From Flavobacterium nitrogenifigens (GTDB lineage: Bacteria; Bacteroidota; Bacteroidia; Flavobacteriales; Flavobacteriaceae): a stretch of 64,000 nt of DNA. Of the stretch, positions 41,953 through 50,839 are shown in pieces. The stretch is from assembly GCF_003254565.1 (NCBI RefSeq), contig NZ_QJRI01000172.1, forward strand, positions 144,147 to 208,146, read 5' to 3'. The notes below the pieces were generated by a model. That model was given only the letters and a program-made list of their open reading frames with translations. It was not told the origin of the DNA and made no database searches. The position numbers and the translations under genes were made by a program. How positions within the stretch are numbered: the first letter of the stretch is position 1; each line of letters begins with the position of its first letter.

Positions 41953-42678
41953 ATGAAATATTTATCTGTTTTTCTTGTGCTAATTTCTTTTGCAAGCTGT
42001 CAAATTACAGAAACAATTACCATAAAATCAGACGGAAGTGGTACTGTAGAAATAGAACAGATTCGAGAAGAAAACAGTTATATGCAAATAGCAGGAGAAG
42101 AATATTCTAAAGAAAATGTTTTTCAGGATACAACTTATATCTTTCAAGATTATATCAATAAATACAACGAAAACTTCGTAAAGTATAAAGCAGAAGAGCA
42201 GCAGTTATTTCAAAAATATGCTAAAGTAAAAGTGCATTTAAAAAGAAGCTCTTTTGAAAAAGAATATAAAAATGAACTTTCGCTTCATTTTAATAAAGTT
42301 TCCGAAATTCCAGATTTATTTAAAACCGAAAATTATGCATCAGACATTCAGCATAATTACGCTTTATCTGCAGAAAATTATTATTATAGAATCACGTATG
42401 ATTTTGATGGGAAAACTTTTAAACGTTTAGTTTCCATTATAAATGCTGCTGAATTTGAAAAAGCAAAAAGAGAATCAGAACAATTTGTTGCTAAATACGG
42501 CGCTTCAAATTTGGTTCAAAATTATACTTTAAAGTATCATTTCCCGATGAAGATAAGATCTGTTTCCAACTCAAAAGCCACTATTGGCTCAGATGGAAAA
42601 TCTTTAACCTTAGAGCTTCTGATTTCAGATTTTTTGAGAGATCCTGAAATCACGAATCTGGAAGTAGTTTTAGAATAA
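41953..42678 (+). CDS. Lipoprotein of the DGSGT family, paralogue A
   Basis: A 241-aa predicted lipoprotein (lipobox ISFASC, C16) beginning QITETITIKSDGSGTVEIEQ after the Cys. The body is rich in charged helices, and a C-terminal block KYHFPMKIRSVSNSKATIGSDGKSLT (cited in part) is shared with the next two genes (YHFPKKIKxxS). Function unknown. It is the first of three tandem paralogues. A -7-like element TATCTTGG is at 41915-41922, close to the TATCTTxG found before the other two, so each gene may have its own promoter. Confidence 0.78.
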   Translation: MKYLSVFLVLISFASCQITETITIKSDGSGTVEIEQIREENSYMQIAGEEYSKENVFQDTTYIFQDYINKYNENFVKYKAEEQQLFQKYAKVKVHLKRSSFEKEYKNELSLHFNKVSEIPDLFKTENYASDIQHNYALSAENYYYRITYDFDGKTFKRLVSIINAAEFEKAKRESEQFVAKYGASNLVQNYTLKYHFPMKIRSVSNSKATIGSDGKSLTLELLISDFLRDPEITNLEVVLE

Positions 42679-42736
42679 AAATCTCAAATAATTTTTAAAA
42701 GAAGGTATCTTCGCTCAAATAACTTAAACCTCAATT

Positions 42737-43540
42737 ATGAAAAGAATTCTACTTTGCTTTTTTATTGTATTTTGTATTACAAGCTGTACGCTTAAGGAAC
42801 AGGTGGTCGTGAACGAAGATGGATCTGGAACTTTCTCTTACGGATTTGATATGTCACCAATGTATAAAATGGGAATGAAAAAATCAGATTCGACCAAAGT
42901 CAATAAAGTCTTAGATACTACTTTTACTTTCAAAGATGTTCTAGAAAAAATAAAAGACAGCATCTCTAAACTTCCAAATGGAGATAAAGAAAAACTAGAG
43001 CTACTTGAAAAAGAAAAAGAGAAACTTGAAATTTTAGAGAATTTTAAAGTAAGCATAAAGGTAAATGACGAAAAAAAGCAATTCGAATATGCTATGGCAT
43101 TTGATTTTCCTAGTGGAACAGGTTATAAATCTATTGCAACTCCGGCAGAAAGTTTAGAAGGGTTGGCAGCGGCAGACAAAAAGAATTTTGGACTTCTAAG
43201 TGCTGCACCCAAACCAGAAGAAAAAGCAACCACGACTATTTTTTATGATGGTAAGGTTTTTATAAAGGCTGTAACGCCTGCTAAAGATGATAAAAAGGCT
43301 AAAAAGAAAAAAGAAGCTAAGAAAGAAAAAAGCGATGATCCATTCTCAAAAAAAATGGAAGAAATGATAAAGGAATGTAAGTATATAGCTGAATATCATT
43401 TTCCTAAAAAAATCAAAACCATTTCACTAAAGAAAGCAGTAATAACCGAAGATAGAAAAGGTTTTACTTTAGAAGTTCCTTTAGATAACATGCAGGAAAG
43501 TAATGTAGATTTTGGTTTCAAAGTAGAGTTTGAGCAATAA
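42737..43540 (+). CDS. Lipoprotein of the DGSGT family, paralogue B
   Basis: A 267-aa predicted lipoprotein (lipobox FCITSC, C17). After the Cys: TLKEQVVVNEDGSGTFSYGF then DMSPMYKMGM, a Lys/Glu-rich helical segment, KVFIKAVTPAKDDKKAKKKK and the shared EYHFPKKIKTISLKKAVIT block near the C-terminus. By eye it is closest to paralogue C, sharing DTTFTFKDVLEKIKDSISKL against DTTFTFKQLFEEKKDSIAKL. Function unknown; no domain recognised. TATCTTCG at 42716-42723 stands where a -7 element is expected. Confidence 0.78.
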   Translation: MKRILLCFFIVFCITSCTLKEQVVVNEDGSGTFSYGFDMSPMYKMGMKKSDSTKVNKVLDTTFTFKDVLEKIKDSISKLPNGDKEKLELLEKEKEKLEILENFKVSIKVNDEKKQFEYAMAFDFPSGTGYKSIATPAESLEGLAAADKKNFGLLSAAPKPEEKATTTIFYDGKVFIKAVTPAKDDKKAKKKKEAKKEKSDDPFSKKMEEMIKECKYIAEYHFPKKIKTISLKKAVITEDRKGFTLEVPLDNMQESNVDFGFKVEFEQ

Positions 43541-43606
43541 TTGAAGGTTTTCATTAAAATGCATTTTTAAAAATAGTCTTTGTATCTTTGATAAAAATAT
43601 ACTGCG

Positions 43607-44359
43607 ATGAAATTATATAAATTACTGAGTTTTTCTTTTTTAATAGCGACATTAACAAGCTGTACTTTTACTGAAAACATTTACGTGAATGATAATGGAA
43701 CCGGAAAATTTTCGGTTGACATGGATGGTTCTGCTTTAATGGAAATGGCTGGAGATCAGATTGCAGGTCAAATGGGCAACGCTAAAAAAGATATTGATAC
43801 TACTTTTACTTTCAAGCAGCTGTTTGAAGAAAAAAAAGACAGTATTGCGAAGCTATCACCAGAAACTCAGAAAGAGCTTAAAAAGCTAGAAAATTTCGTG
43901 GTATCCACCAAAATGAGTTCAGAGAAAAAACAGTTTCTAATGAATTTAGGAACAGATTTTAAAAATGTCAATGAACTGCAGGACATTTTACAGACTTTAA
44001 GCACATTCCAAAAATTAGAAGGAGGAGCTAATGCAAGTCCACTTGGAAATGGTTTTGGAGATAACAAAAGTAAATTAAGCTATACTTATGACGGAAAGAA
44101 ATTTACAAGAAAAGCAGTAATCGATCAGGAGAAACTACAGGCTGCAAAGGCAAAAGATACGGCTGCTGATATGACTAAAATGATGTTTGCTTCGTCTAGT
44201 TATATTGTAAATTATCATTTTCCAAAAAAGATTAAGAAAGTCTCTAACCCCAATGCTTTGTTTAGCGACGACCGAAAATCAATTACAATTCAATACTCTT
44301 TTACGGATTATATGGAGAATCCCGAGAAGCTTAACTTTGATGTTGAGTTTGAAAAATAA
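43607..44359 (+). CDS. Lipoprotein of the DGSGT family, paralogue C
   Basis: A 250-aa predicted lipoprotein (lipobox ATLTSC, C19) starting TFTENIYVNDNGTGKFSVDM then DGSALMEM. It shares with paralogue B the DTTFTFK...KKDSIAKLSPE helix and the terminal YHFPKKIKKVSNPNALFSDD block. A perfect -7 element TATCTTTG is at 43583-43590, without a TTG in range. lipB follows after only 5 nt, so this gene probably heads or shares the lipB transcript. Function unknown; the association with lipB may be accidental. Confidence 0.78.
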   Translation: MKLYKLLSFSFLIATLTSCTFTENIYVNDNGTGKFSVDMDGSALMEMAGDQIAGQMGNAKKDIDTTFTFKQLFEEKKDSIAKLSPETQKELKKLENFVVSTKMSSEKKQFLMNLGTDFKNVNELQDILQTLSTFQKLEGGANASPLGNGFGDNKSKLSYTYDGKKFTRKAVIDQEKLQAAKAKDTAADMTKMMFASSSYIVNYHFPKKIKKVSNPNALFSDDRKSITIQYSFTDYMENPEKLNFDVEFEK

Positions 44360-44364
44360 TTAAA

Positions 44365-45063
44365 ATGAATAAAAAAATCCAACTTCAGGATCTGGGCAAA
44401 AGAGACTATAAATCGACTTGGGAATATCAAGAAGAAATCTTTAAAGATATAGTCGATTTAAAAATAAAGAACAGAAGAGAAGAATTAGATCTGCCAACAC
44501 CAAATTATTTATTGTTTGTAGAGCATCCGCATGTTTATACTTTAGGAAAAAGCGGTGATCTTGAAAACTTGTTATTAAACGAAAAACAGCTAGAAGCCAA
44601 AGGAGCGACTTTTTATAAAATTAATCGTGGAGGTGATATTACGTATCACGGACCAGGACAGATTGTAGGTTATCCGATTTTAGATTTAGAAAATTTCTTT
44701 ACCGATATTCATAAATACCTTCGTTTGCTGGAAGAGTCTATTATTTTGACTTTGGCAGAATATGGTTTGGAGTCGGGTAGAAGTGAAGGAGAAACAGGTG
44801 TTTGGCTTGGTGCTGGAACTCCGTTTGCTCGTAAAATATGTGCAATGGGCGTTCGCGCTTCAAGATGGGTGACCATGCACGGGTTTGCCTTAAACGCAAA
44901 TGTCGATCTAGGATATTTTGATAATATAATTCCGTGTGGAATTCGCGGAAAAGGCGTTACATCTTTAAATGTAGAACTTGGTGTAGAGAAAGTAGATGAA
45001 GAAGAAGTAAAATCTAAAATCATCAAACATTTGACCGAGCTTTTTGAAGCTGAATTTGTTTAA
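44365..45063 (+). CDS. lipB: Octanoyltransferase LipB
   Basis: Transfers octanoyl groups from acyl carrier protein to apo-domains of lipoate-dependent enzymes, the first step of lipoate synthesis; cytoplasmic. 232 aa, normal length. The family signature RGGDITYHGPGQIVGYPILD is present, with the catalytic Lys in ARKICAMGVRAS and the catalytic Cys in NIIPCGIRGKGVTSL. The ATG at 44365 lies 5 nt behind the third lipoprotein stop. lipA is not in the window. A terminator follows. Confidence 0.96.
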   Translation: MNKKIQLQDLGKRDYKSTWEYQEEIFKDIVDLKIKNRREELDLPTPNYLLFVEHPHVYTLGKSGDLENLLLNEKQLEAKGATFYKINRGGDITYHGPGQIVGYPILDLENFFTDIHKYLRLLEESIILTLAEYGLESGRSEGETGVWLGAGTPFARKICAMGVRASRWVTMHGFALNANVDLGYFDNIIPCGIRGKGVTSLNVELGVEKVDEEEVKSKIIKHLTELFEAEFV

Positions 45064-45084
45064 AAACAGTTGCTAATAAAAATT

Positions 45085-45121
45085 AACCCGTTTCAAGTAT
45101 TCATTTGAAACGGGTTTTTTA
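45085..45121 (+). terminator. Terminator after lipB
   Basis: AACCCGTTTCAA (45085-45096) pairs with TTGAAACGGGTT (45105-45116), then a T-run. Confidence 0.9.
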
Positions 45122-45285
45122 TTTTGAGTGATAAATGTTTTTTTAGGTTGTTATTTTGCTTGTGAATGAGGAAACGGAGCTCGTTTTTTAAATAGAAAGC
45201 GTTTTTTTCTTAAATTTATATTGAAAAACTGAAAAACCATCTTATAAAAGTTAAGATTTTGAAGGGATGGCAAATTCTAGACTTC

Positions 45286-45318
45286 TTGTAGTTCTCTTAG
45301 CTTTTTATGCTAAATTTG
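45286..45318 (+). promoter_or_regulatory. Promoter TTG-N22-TAAATTTG of the NTF2-like gene
   Basis: TTG at 45286-45288 and TAAATTTG at 45311-45318, spaced 22 nt; the ATG is at 45364. The remaining part of 45122-45285 is A/T-rich with nothing recognised. Confidence 0.6.
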
Positions 45319-45363
45319 GTTTTGTACTATTAAATTTAAATTTCATTTTATTTCTGATTGCTT

Positions 45364-46215
45364 ATGAGAAAAATCTACTTATTCTGTTTCCTTTTTGCGC
45401 TTAATGGTCTTTTTGCACAAAAGAAAGATAAATTATATCCAGTTGCAGTTTATGAAAAAGTGTGGCAGGAAAAGAACAGCGATACCAGATTAAAAATGAT
45501 TAAATCAATCTGGTTAGAAGACAGTACTTTTGAAGATCCTTCGGCTTCGATAAAAGGAATTGCGGCCTTTAATAATGTAATTAACGAATTTTATAAGAAA
45601 AACCCAGATGCTGTATTAACATCAGGACCAAAAATTGTAAAAGACAATTACGTAACGTGGGAATGGAAAGTTCTTGATTCTAAAAACAATCTTGTAATGG
45701 CAGGCCGCGATTTTGCACGTCTAAATGGTAAAGGGCAAGTAAGTAAAATTATCGGTTTTTGGGATAAAGGAGCGACTTTGTCTGAAGCTGATGTTTTGAA
45801 AAATCTTGAGGCTGATAATTTAAATGTAGTGGCAAAATATTATGAGAGCCTTTTTAAAACAAAAGATTTTGATGCTTTGGCAACTGTAGTGGCAGATGGA
45901 GCAGTTTACAATCAGGCCGCTGGATTGCCTTATGGCGGAACTTACACTGGTTTTAGCGAATGGACAAAGATGTTTACAAAATCGACGGAGTTTTTTGATC
46001 TTCAGATAGAAAAAGAACCGACTTATTTTAGTGATGTTTCTAAAAATGAAGTAATCATTTATTTTACAATAAACTGTAAATCTAAAAAGTCAGGCAAAAC
46101 AATGTCAGTTCCGATTTCAGAACATTTTGATTTGAAAGATGGTAAAATTACTGCAGTTAGACCTTTTTATTATGACACAAAAACATTTGCTGAGTTTTTA
46201 AAAAGCAAAAAGTAA
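45364..46215 (+). CDS. Secreted protein with two NTF2-like (SnoaL-type) domains
   Basis: A 283-aa exported protein. Signal peptide MRKIYLFCFLFALNGLFA (cleavage before QKK). Two cystatin-like alpha+beta domains of the NTF2/SnoaL type follow: about residues 25-140 (YEKVWQEKNSDTRLKMIKSI... GRDFARLNGKGQVSKIIGFW) and 150-280 (VAKYYESLFKTKDFDALATV... SEHFDLKDGKITAVRPFYYD). The second has the full SnoaL pattern, ending in the HFDL...I..V.PFY strand pair. The family includes isomerases, hydrolases and binding proteins; the substrate is unknown. The upstream in-frame TTG at 45358 is ignored for the ATG at 45364. Confidence 0.82.
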   Translation: MRKIYLFCFLFALNGLFAQKKDKLYPVAVYEKVWQEKNSDTRLKMIKSIWLEDSTFEDPSASIKGIAAFNNVINEFYKKNPDAVLTSGPKIVKDNYVTWEWKVLDSKNNLVMAGRDFARLNGKGQVSKIIGFWDKGATLSEADVLKNLEADNLNVVAKYYESLFKTKDFDALATVVADGAVYNQAAGLPYGGTYTGFSEWTKMFTKSTEFFDLQIEKEPTYFSDVSKNEVIIYFTINCKSKKSGKTMSVPISEHFDLKDGKITAVRPFYYDTKTFAEFLKSKK

Positions 46216-46216
46216 T

Positions 46217-46248
46217 AAAAACGACCTAGATAATAGGTCGTTTTTTTA
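46217..46248. terminator. Bidirectional terminator between the NTF2-like gene and rnhB
   Basis: AAAACGACCTA (46217-46227) pairs with TAGGTCGTTTT (46234-46244), between convergent genes. Confidence 0.88.
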
Positions 46249-46911
46249 TTAAAACAAATCGAGTTCTAATTGTTCAGGCAAAAGCCTAAAACTCATTCTG
46301 TGATATTTTGTAGTTCCAAATTCTTTAATAGCTTCTCGATGTTCTTTAGTCGGATATCCTTTGTTTTGTTTCCAGTTGTACATTGGATACTCTTCGTGAA
46401 TTTTGTCCATGTATTCATCACGATACGTTTTTGCTAAAACAGACGCAGCTGCAATGCTTAAATATTTTCCATCACCTTTTATAATACTTTGGTTCGGAAT
46501 CGATTTTAAAAGCGCAATTTCATCTTGAGAAAACTGTTTTCCGAAAGTGTTTTTAAGTCCGAGTTTGGCATTTAAAGAGCGGTTCCCATCAACAATAATA
46601 TATTCAGGAACATGCTTTAATTTTAAAATACATTCCTGCATTCCTTTCATTGACGCATTTAGAATATTTATTTCATCAATTTCATCTGGAAACAAATGCG
46701 TAACGGCAAAACAAACCGCCTGTTCTTCAATAATAGGTCTTAAAAGCGCTCTTGTTTTTTCGGACAATTGTTTACTGTCATTCAGAATTTTATTTTCAAA
46801 CTGTTCAGGTAAAATTATAGCAGCAGCAGTAACTGGTCCAGCTAAACACCCTCTTCCGGCTTCATCGGTACCACTTTCTAAAACAAATCCTGAGAAATTT
46901 TTTTCAAGCAT
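46249..46911 (-). CDS. rnhB: Ribonuclease HII
   Basis: Cleaves RNA in RNA-DNA hybrids and starts removal of misincorporated ribonucleotides; cytoplasmic, Mg/Mn-dependent. 220 aa, normal length. D16 and E17 lie in [18 protein letters not shown]; the third acidic residue is in [12 protein letters not shown], and [17 protein letters not shown] is the usual C-terminal block. The ATG at 46911 is supported by the N-terminal alignment. It is a single-gene unit, converging with the NTF2-like gene. Confidence 0.96.
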   Translation of the reverse strand: MLEKNFSGFVLESGTDEAGRGCLAGPVTAAAIILPEQFENKILNDSKQLSEKTRALLRPIIEEQAVCFAVTHLFPDEIDEINILNASMKGMQECILKLKHVPEYIIVDGNRSLNAKLGLKNTFGKQFSQDEIALLKSIPNQSIIKGDGKYLSIAAASVLAKTYRDEYMDKIHEEYPMYNWKQNKGYPTKEHREAIKEFGTTKYHRMSFRLLPEQLELDLF

Positions 46912-47551
46912 TTTTTCGAGTTTAAAAAAGCAAATATGGTGCTTTTTTTTCTGAAAATCAGTAATAGGTTCCCAGAGATATTTGCATTTTTTGGAGTGGA
47001 CATATTGCCATCAAAATTGGCGCAAATTTCATGATTTTTCAGATTGATTAAAAGCTTGTGATCTTCAGTAAAATCAGGTAAAAACTATTGAATTTTATGA
47101 TTTTTTTTGCAGAATGTTTAATTGTTGATTTTTTAAAATTGATTATAAAATATAAAAATTCAGTTTTATAAGACTTGATTTACAATTTGTTACAATTTGA
47201 TAATGAAATCTAAATTAAAAATTTGTCAAATGAAACATTTTCAGTGTAGAATGTTTTATTTATTTGGTTTTTATGCGGGATAATACTTACTTCTGTTTTG
47301 CTTCTTTACCTCTTTTTTTTGAGGTAATTCTTGCTTTAAATGTTAAATAAATGTTAATATTTTAATTAACAAAATTACAGTATTTTATGTATAAAATTTC
47401 ATATATCGCTAATTTTGCGTTAATTAATTATTTCAAAATAAACACATGTTAAAATAATATTAAAAAAAAGTTATATAGTATCAATGAATCGCATTGTTGT
47501 TTTAAGAAAATATTATGATGTTTGTCGGATACTAATTCAAAATTTTTAAAA
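46912..47551. other. Long A/T-rich region upstream of the SusC gene
   Basis: 640 bp between divergent rnhB and SusC. Visible: TTACCTC/GAGGTAA hairpin around a T8 loop (47306-47327) and a TAATTTTG -7-like element (47410-47417), without a TTG in range. A 25-codon ORF with a clean stop (from the ATG near 47274) has no coding features I trust. Such long leaders before SusC genes often carry regulation, but none is recognisable. Confidence 0.5.
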
Positions 47552-50500
47552 ATGAAACTAAAGTTAAATGGATTCTTAGTGCTTCTGGTGGCGCTGATTA
47601 CGCAACTAACCTTTGCGCAAGAAAGAACTGTTTCGGGTGTAGTTTCCGATAATGCAGGATTGCCTCTTCCAGGTGTGAGTGTATTAGTTAAAGGAACTAA
47701 AAGCGGAACGCAAACAGATTTTGATGGAAAATTCTCTATCAAAGCAACGTCAAGCGAAGTCTTGATTTTTACTTACATTGGAATGAAAACGCAAGAAGTT
47801 GCCGCTAGTTCTACAGCATTAAATGTAAAATTAACTAGTAATACTACAGAATTAGAAAGTGTTGTTGTTACCGCCCTTGGTATTAAGAGAGAGAAAAAAG
47901 CTCTTGGATATGCTACTCAGGAAATAAAAGGAGAAGATTTAGCGGGAGGAACAGCAAGCGCAAACTTCCTAAACGATCTTTCTGGGAAATCTGCGGGGGT
48001 ATATATTAGAAAAAATACAAACTTCGGAGGATCTACAAACGTAGTGTCAAGAGGTGTTAAAAACCTTACTGGAAATAACCAAATGCTTATTGTTATTGAT
48101 GGTATGCCTATTAACAATACCAACGTAAACTCAAGCCAAGGTTCGCAAACACAAGGAGCTCGTAATACGTATGATTATGGTAATGCTGGTATGGATATTA
48201 ATTCTGATGATATCGAATCATTAAACATATTGAAAGGTGCTGCTGCATCTGCTTTATATGGGTTTCAAGCTGGTAATGGTGTAATTATGATTACTACTAA
48301 AAAAGGAAAAGCTCAAAAAGGTATGGGAGTAACTATATCTAGTGAGTTTGGTGTTGGTTCTGTTGATAAAAAGACTTTTCCTGTTTACCAAAACAAATAC
48401 GGACAAGGTTATGGACCAACTTACGATGCCAATGGTAATCCAAAAGGAACTCCAGTTGGGCCAACAGGTGCGTTTTTTGTTATAGATAAAAATGGTAACC
48501 AAGTGGTAAGTACTACAGACGATGCTTCTTATGGTGTTGCATTTGATCCAAATCTTTCTGTTTATACTTGGGAGTCATATTCTCCATATTCTTCAAAATT
48601 TGGACAAAAATCTCCATGGGTAGCAGCTAAAAATGGTCCAATAACATTTTTTCAAACAGCTCAAACCTTCAATAACTCAATCTCTTTTGAAGGTGGTACA
48701 GACAAAAACAATTTTGTTATCAATTACAACAACTATAAAGAGACTGGTATTTTACCAAATAGTGAATTGAAGAAAAATAATGCAAGTATTAAATTCAACC
48801 ACAAATTAACAGATAAATTATCTGTAAGTGTTTTTGCAAATTATTTAGCACAAACTACAATGGGTAGAAATACTACTGGTTACGGTGGTGATAACGTTGC
48901 AGGTTTATTCCGTCAATGGTGGGGAACTAACGTAGATATTCAATCTCAGAAAGAAGCTTTTAATAATTCAGGTGGACAAAATATTTCATGGAACATGGCA
49001 GATCCTGCTAATGGAAATACAAATCCTAAATATTGGGATAACCCATATTTTACAAGATATAAAAACTACCAAAATGACGAAAGAAACCGTTTCATCGGTT
49101 ATGGACAGTTTGATTATAAATTTACAGATTGGTTAAACGCTACAGGAAAAGTAAGTACAGATTCTTATTCAGAATTACGTGAAGAGAGAAAAGCGGTAGG
49201 ATCTTTGGCTGGAACGTTTGGAATTAACCGTTTAGCTGTTGGTTCAGGATACCAAAAATATACAGGTATGTTTTCTGAGCAAAACTATCAGTTTACATTA
49301 AACTTTAATAAAAAACTTACTGAAGATTTTTCATTGACAGGTTTAGTTGGGTACAATGCATTAAGAACTAGACGCACCTCTACATTGGCTTCTACAGATG
49401 GAGGACTTATTATTCCAGGAATCTATGCATTATCAAATTCGGTAAATCCTTCTCCATTCCCGGTTGAGGTTGAAGATAATTCAGCGGTAAACAGTGTTTA
49501 TGCATCTGCTTCAGTAGGATTTAGAGATTTCCTTTATGTGGAAGGAACTGTACGAAATGATGCATTCTCGATGTTACCAAAAGGTAATAATGATGTTAAT
49601 ACATACTCTGCTTCTGCGAGTTATGTTTTTACAAAACATATTAATGCGCCATGGTTGACTTTTGGTAAATTTAGAGCGAGTTATGCTGAGAATCCACAAG
49701 GAAGTATTGATCCTTATGCATTGCAAGATGTATTCACTAAATTTAATCCATTTGGGTCAAACCAACTTTATTCAAGACCAAACACGGCTAATAACCCAGA
49801 TTTGCATCCTGTAAAAACCAAATCTCAAGAGCTTGGTTTAGAGATGCAATTCCTAGACAGAAGAGTAGGTTTTGAGGTAAGTGTTTATAAAAGTTTAAGT
49901 GAAGATCAAATTTTTCCAGTAGATTATTCTACTGCAACTGGTAACTCTTCTAGGTATATAAACGCAGGATCAGTAGAAAATAAAGGTATTGAGTTGATAT
50001 TCAATGCGGTTCCTGTTAAAACAAAAGATTTTCAATGGGATTTAGGTGTAAACTGGTCTAAAAATGAGAATACAGTTGTAGCTCTAGCTCCAGGTGTTGA
50101 TGTTTTAACAATTGGTACATTCCAAGGTGGTGTTAGTATCGTTGGTACAAAAGGACATGCTTATGGTGATATTCTTGGAAAAGATTATATCTACAAAGAC
50201 GGACAAAGAGTAACTAAAAATGGAGTGTATTTGCAAACTTCAACTGCTACTAATGTAATTGGTAATGTTACTCCAGATTGGATTGGTGGCTTCCGTAATA
50301 AATTTACTTACAAACAGGTTTCTTTAGGTTTCTTAATTGATGTTCAAAAAGGAGGAGATATTTTCTCTCTTGATCAATATTACGGACAAAGCTCTGGTTT
50401 ATATACTACTACAGCAGGAAACAACGAACTTGGAAACCCAGTAAGAAATACATTGGCTAATGGTGGAGGTGTTATTTTACCTGGAGTAAATGAAGATGGT

Positions 50501-50836
50501 ACTCCAAATACTACAAGAACACCAAATCCTGAAGTAGCTGGAAGTATCTATGGTTACAATAATAATCCACAAAAAGCATTTGTTTATGATGCAAGTTATG
50601 TGAAATTAAGAGAGGTAAGCATTACGTATAGTTTTCCTAAACAATTTATAGCTAAAGCAGGTTTGAATGATTTACGTCTTTCTTTAGTAGGTTCTAACTT
50701 ATGGATCATCAGTAAAAATCTTCCAGATGCAGATCCAGAAAGTGGTCTAAGTTCAGGTAACTTATCATCAGGTTATTCAGGAGGTTCACTTCCGACAACA
50801 AGAAACATTGGTTGTAACCTAACATTAAAATTTTAA
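47552..50836 (+). CDS. SusC/RagA family TonB-dependent outer membrane transporter
   Basis: A 1094-aa outer membrane importer that works with the lidding SusD lipoprotein and TonB energy. Order: signal peptide (MKLKLNGFLVLLVALITQLTFA), carboxypeptidase-D-like domain (about residues 25-105, VSGVVSDNAGLPLPGVSVLV), plug (about 115-235) with the family block NILKGAAASALYGFQAGNGV, then a 22-strand barrel to the terminal NLTLKF. No STN domain, so there is no sign of direct anti-sigma signalling. A TTG at 47522 would add ten residues but breaks the signal peptide; the ATG at 47552 is used. SusD follows after 3 nt. The substrate is not determinable: no hydrolase is linked. Confidence 0.93.
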   Translation: MKLKLNGFLVLLVALITQLTFAQERTVSGVVSDNAGLPLPGVSVLVKGTKSGTQTDFDGKFSIKATSSEVLIFTYIGMKTQEVAASSTALNVKLTSNTTELESVVVTALGIKREKKALGYATQEIKGEDLAGGTASANFLNDLSGKSAGVYIRKNTNFGGSTNVVSRGVKNLTGNNQMLIVIDGMPINNTNVNSSQGSQTQGARNTYDYGNAGMDINSDDIESLNILKGAAASALYGFQAGNGVIMITTKKGKAQKGMGVTISSEFGVGSVDKKTFPVYQNKYGQGYGPTYDANGNPKGTPVGPTGAFFVIDKNGNQVVSTTDDASYGVAFDPNLSVYTWESYSPYSSKFGQKSPWVAAKNGPITFFQTAQTFNNSISFEGGTDKNNFVINYNNYKETGILPNSELKKNNASIKFNHKLTDKLSVSVFANYLAQTTMGRNTTGYGGDNVAGLFRQWWGTNVDIQSQKEAFNNSGGQNISWNMADPANGNTNPKYWDNPYFTRYKNYQNDERNRFIGYGQFDYKFTDWLNATGKVSTDSYSELREERKAVGSLAGTFGINRLAVGSGYQKYTGMFSEQNYQFTLNFNKKLTEDFSLTGLVGYNALRTRRTSTLASTDGGLIIPGIYALSNSVNPSPFPVEVEDNSAVNSVYASASVGFRDFLYVEGTVRNDAFSMLPKGNNDVNTYSASASYVFTKHINAPWLTFGKFRASYAENPQGSIDPYALQDVFTKFNPFGSNQLYSRPNTANNPDLHPVKTKSQELGLEMQFLDRRVGFEVSVYKSLSEDQIFPVDYSTATGNSSRYINAGSVENKGIELIFNAVPVKTKDFQWDLGVNWSKNENTVVALAPGVDVLTIGTFQGGVSIVGTKGHAYGDILGKDYIYKDGQRVTKNGVYLQTSTATNVIGNVTPDWIGGFRNKFTYKQVSLGFLIDVQKGGDIFSLDQYYGQSSGLYTTTAGNNELGNPVRNTLANGGGVILPGVNEDGTPNTTRTPNPEVAGSIYGYNNNPQKAFVYDASYVKLREVSITYSFPKQFIAKAGLNDLRLSLVGSNLWIISKNLPDADPESGLSSGNLSSGYSGGSLPTTRNIGCNLTLKF

Positions 50837-50839
50837 ATC

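Noticed and set aside
47274..47351. 25-codon leader peptide ahead of SusC
   Set aside because: No biased residue content, no terminator after it and no conserved features; likely chance.
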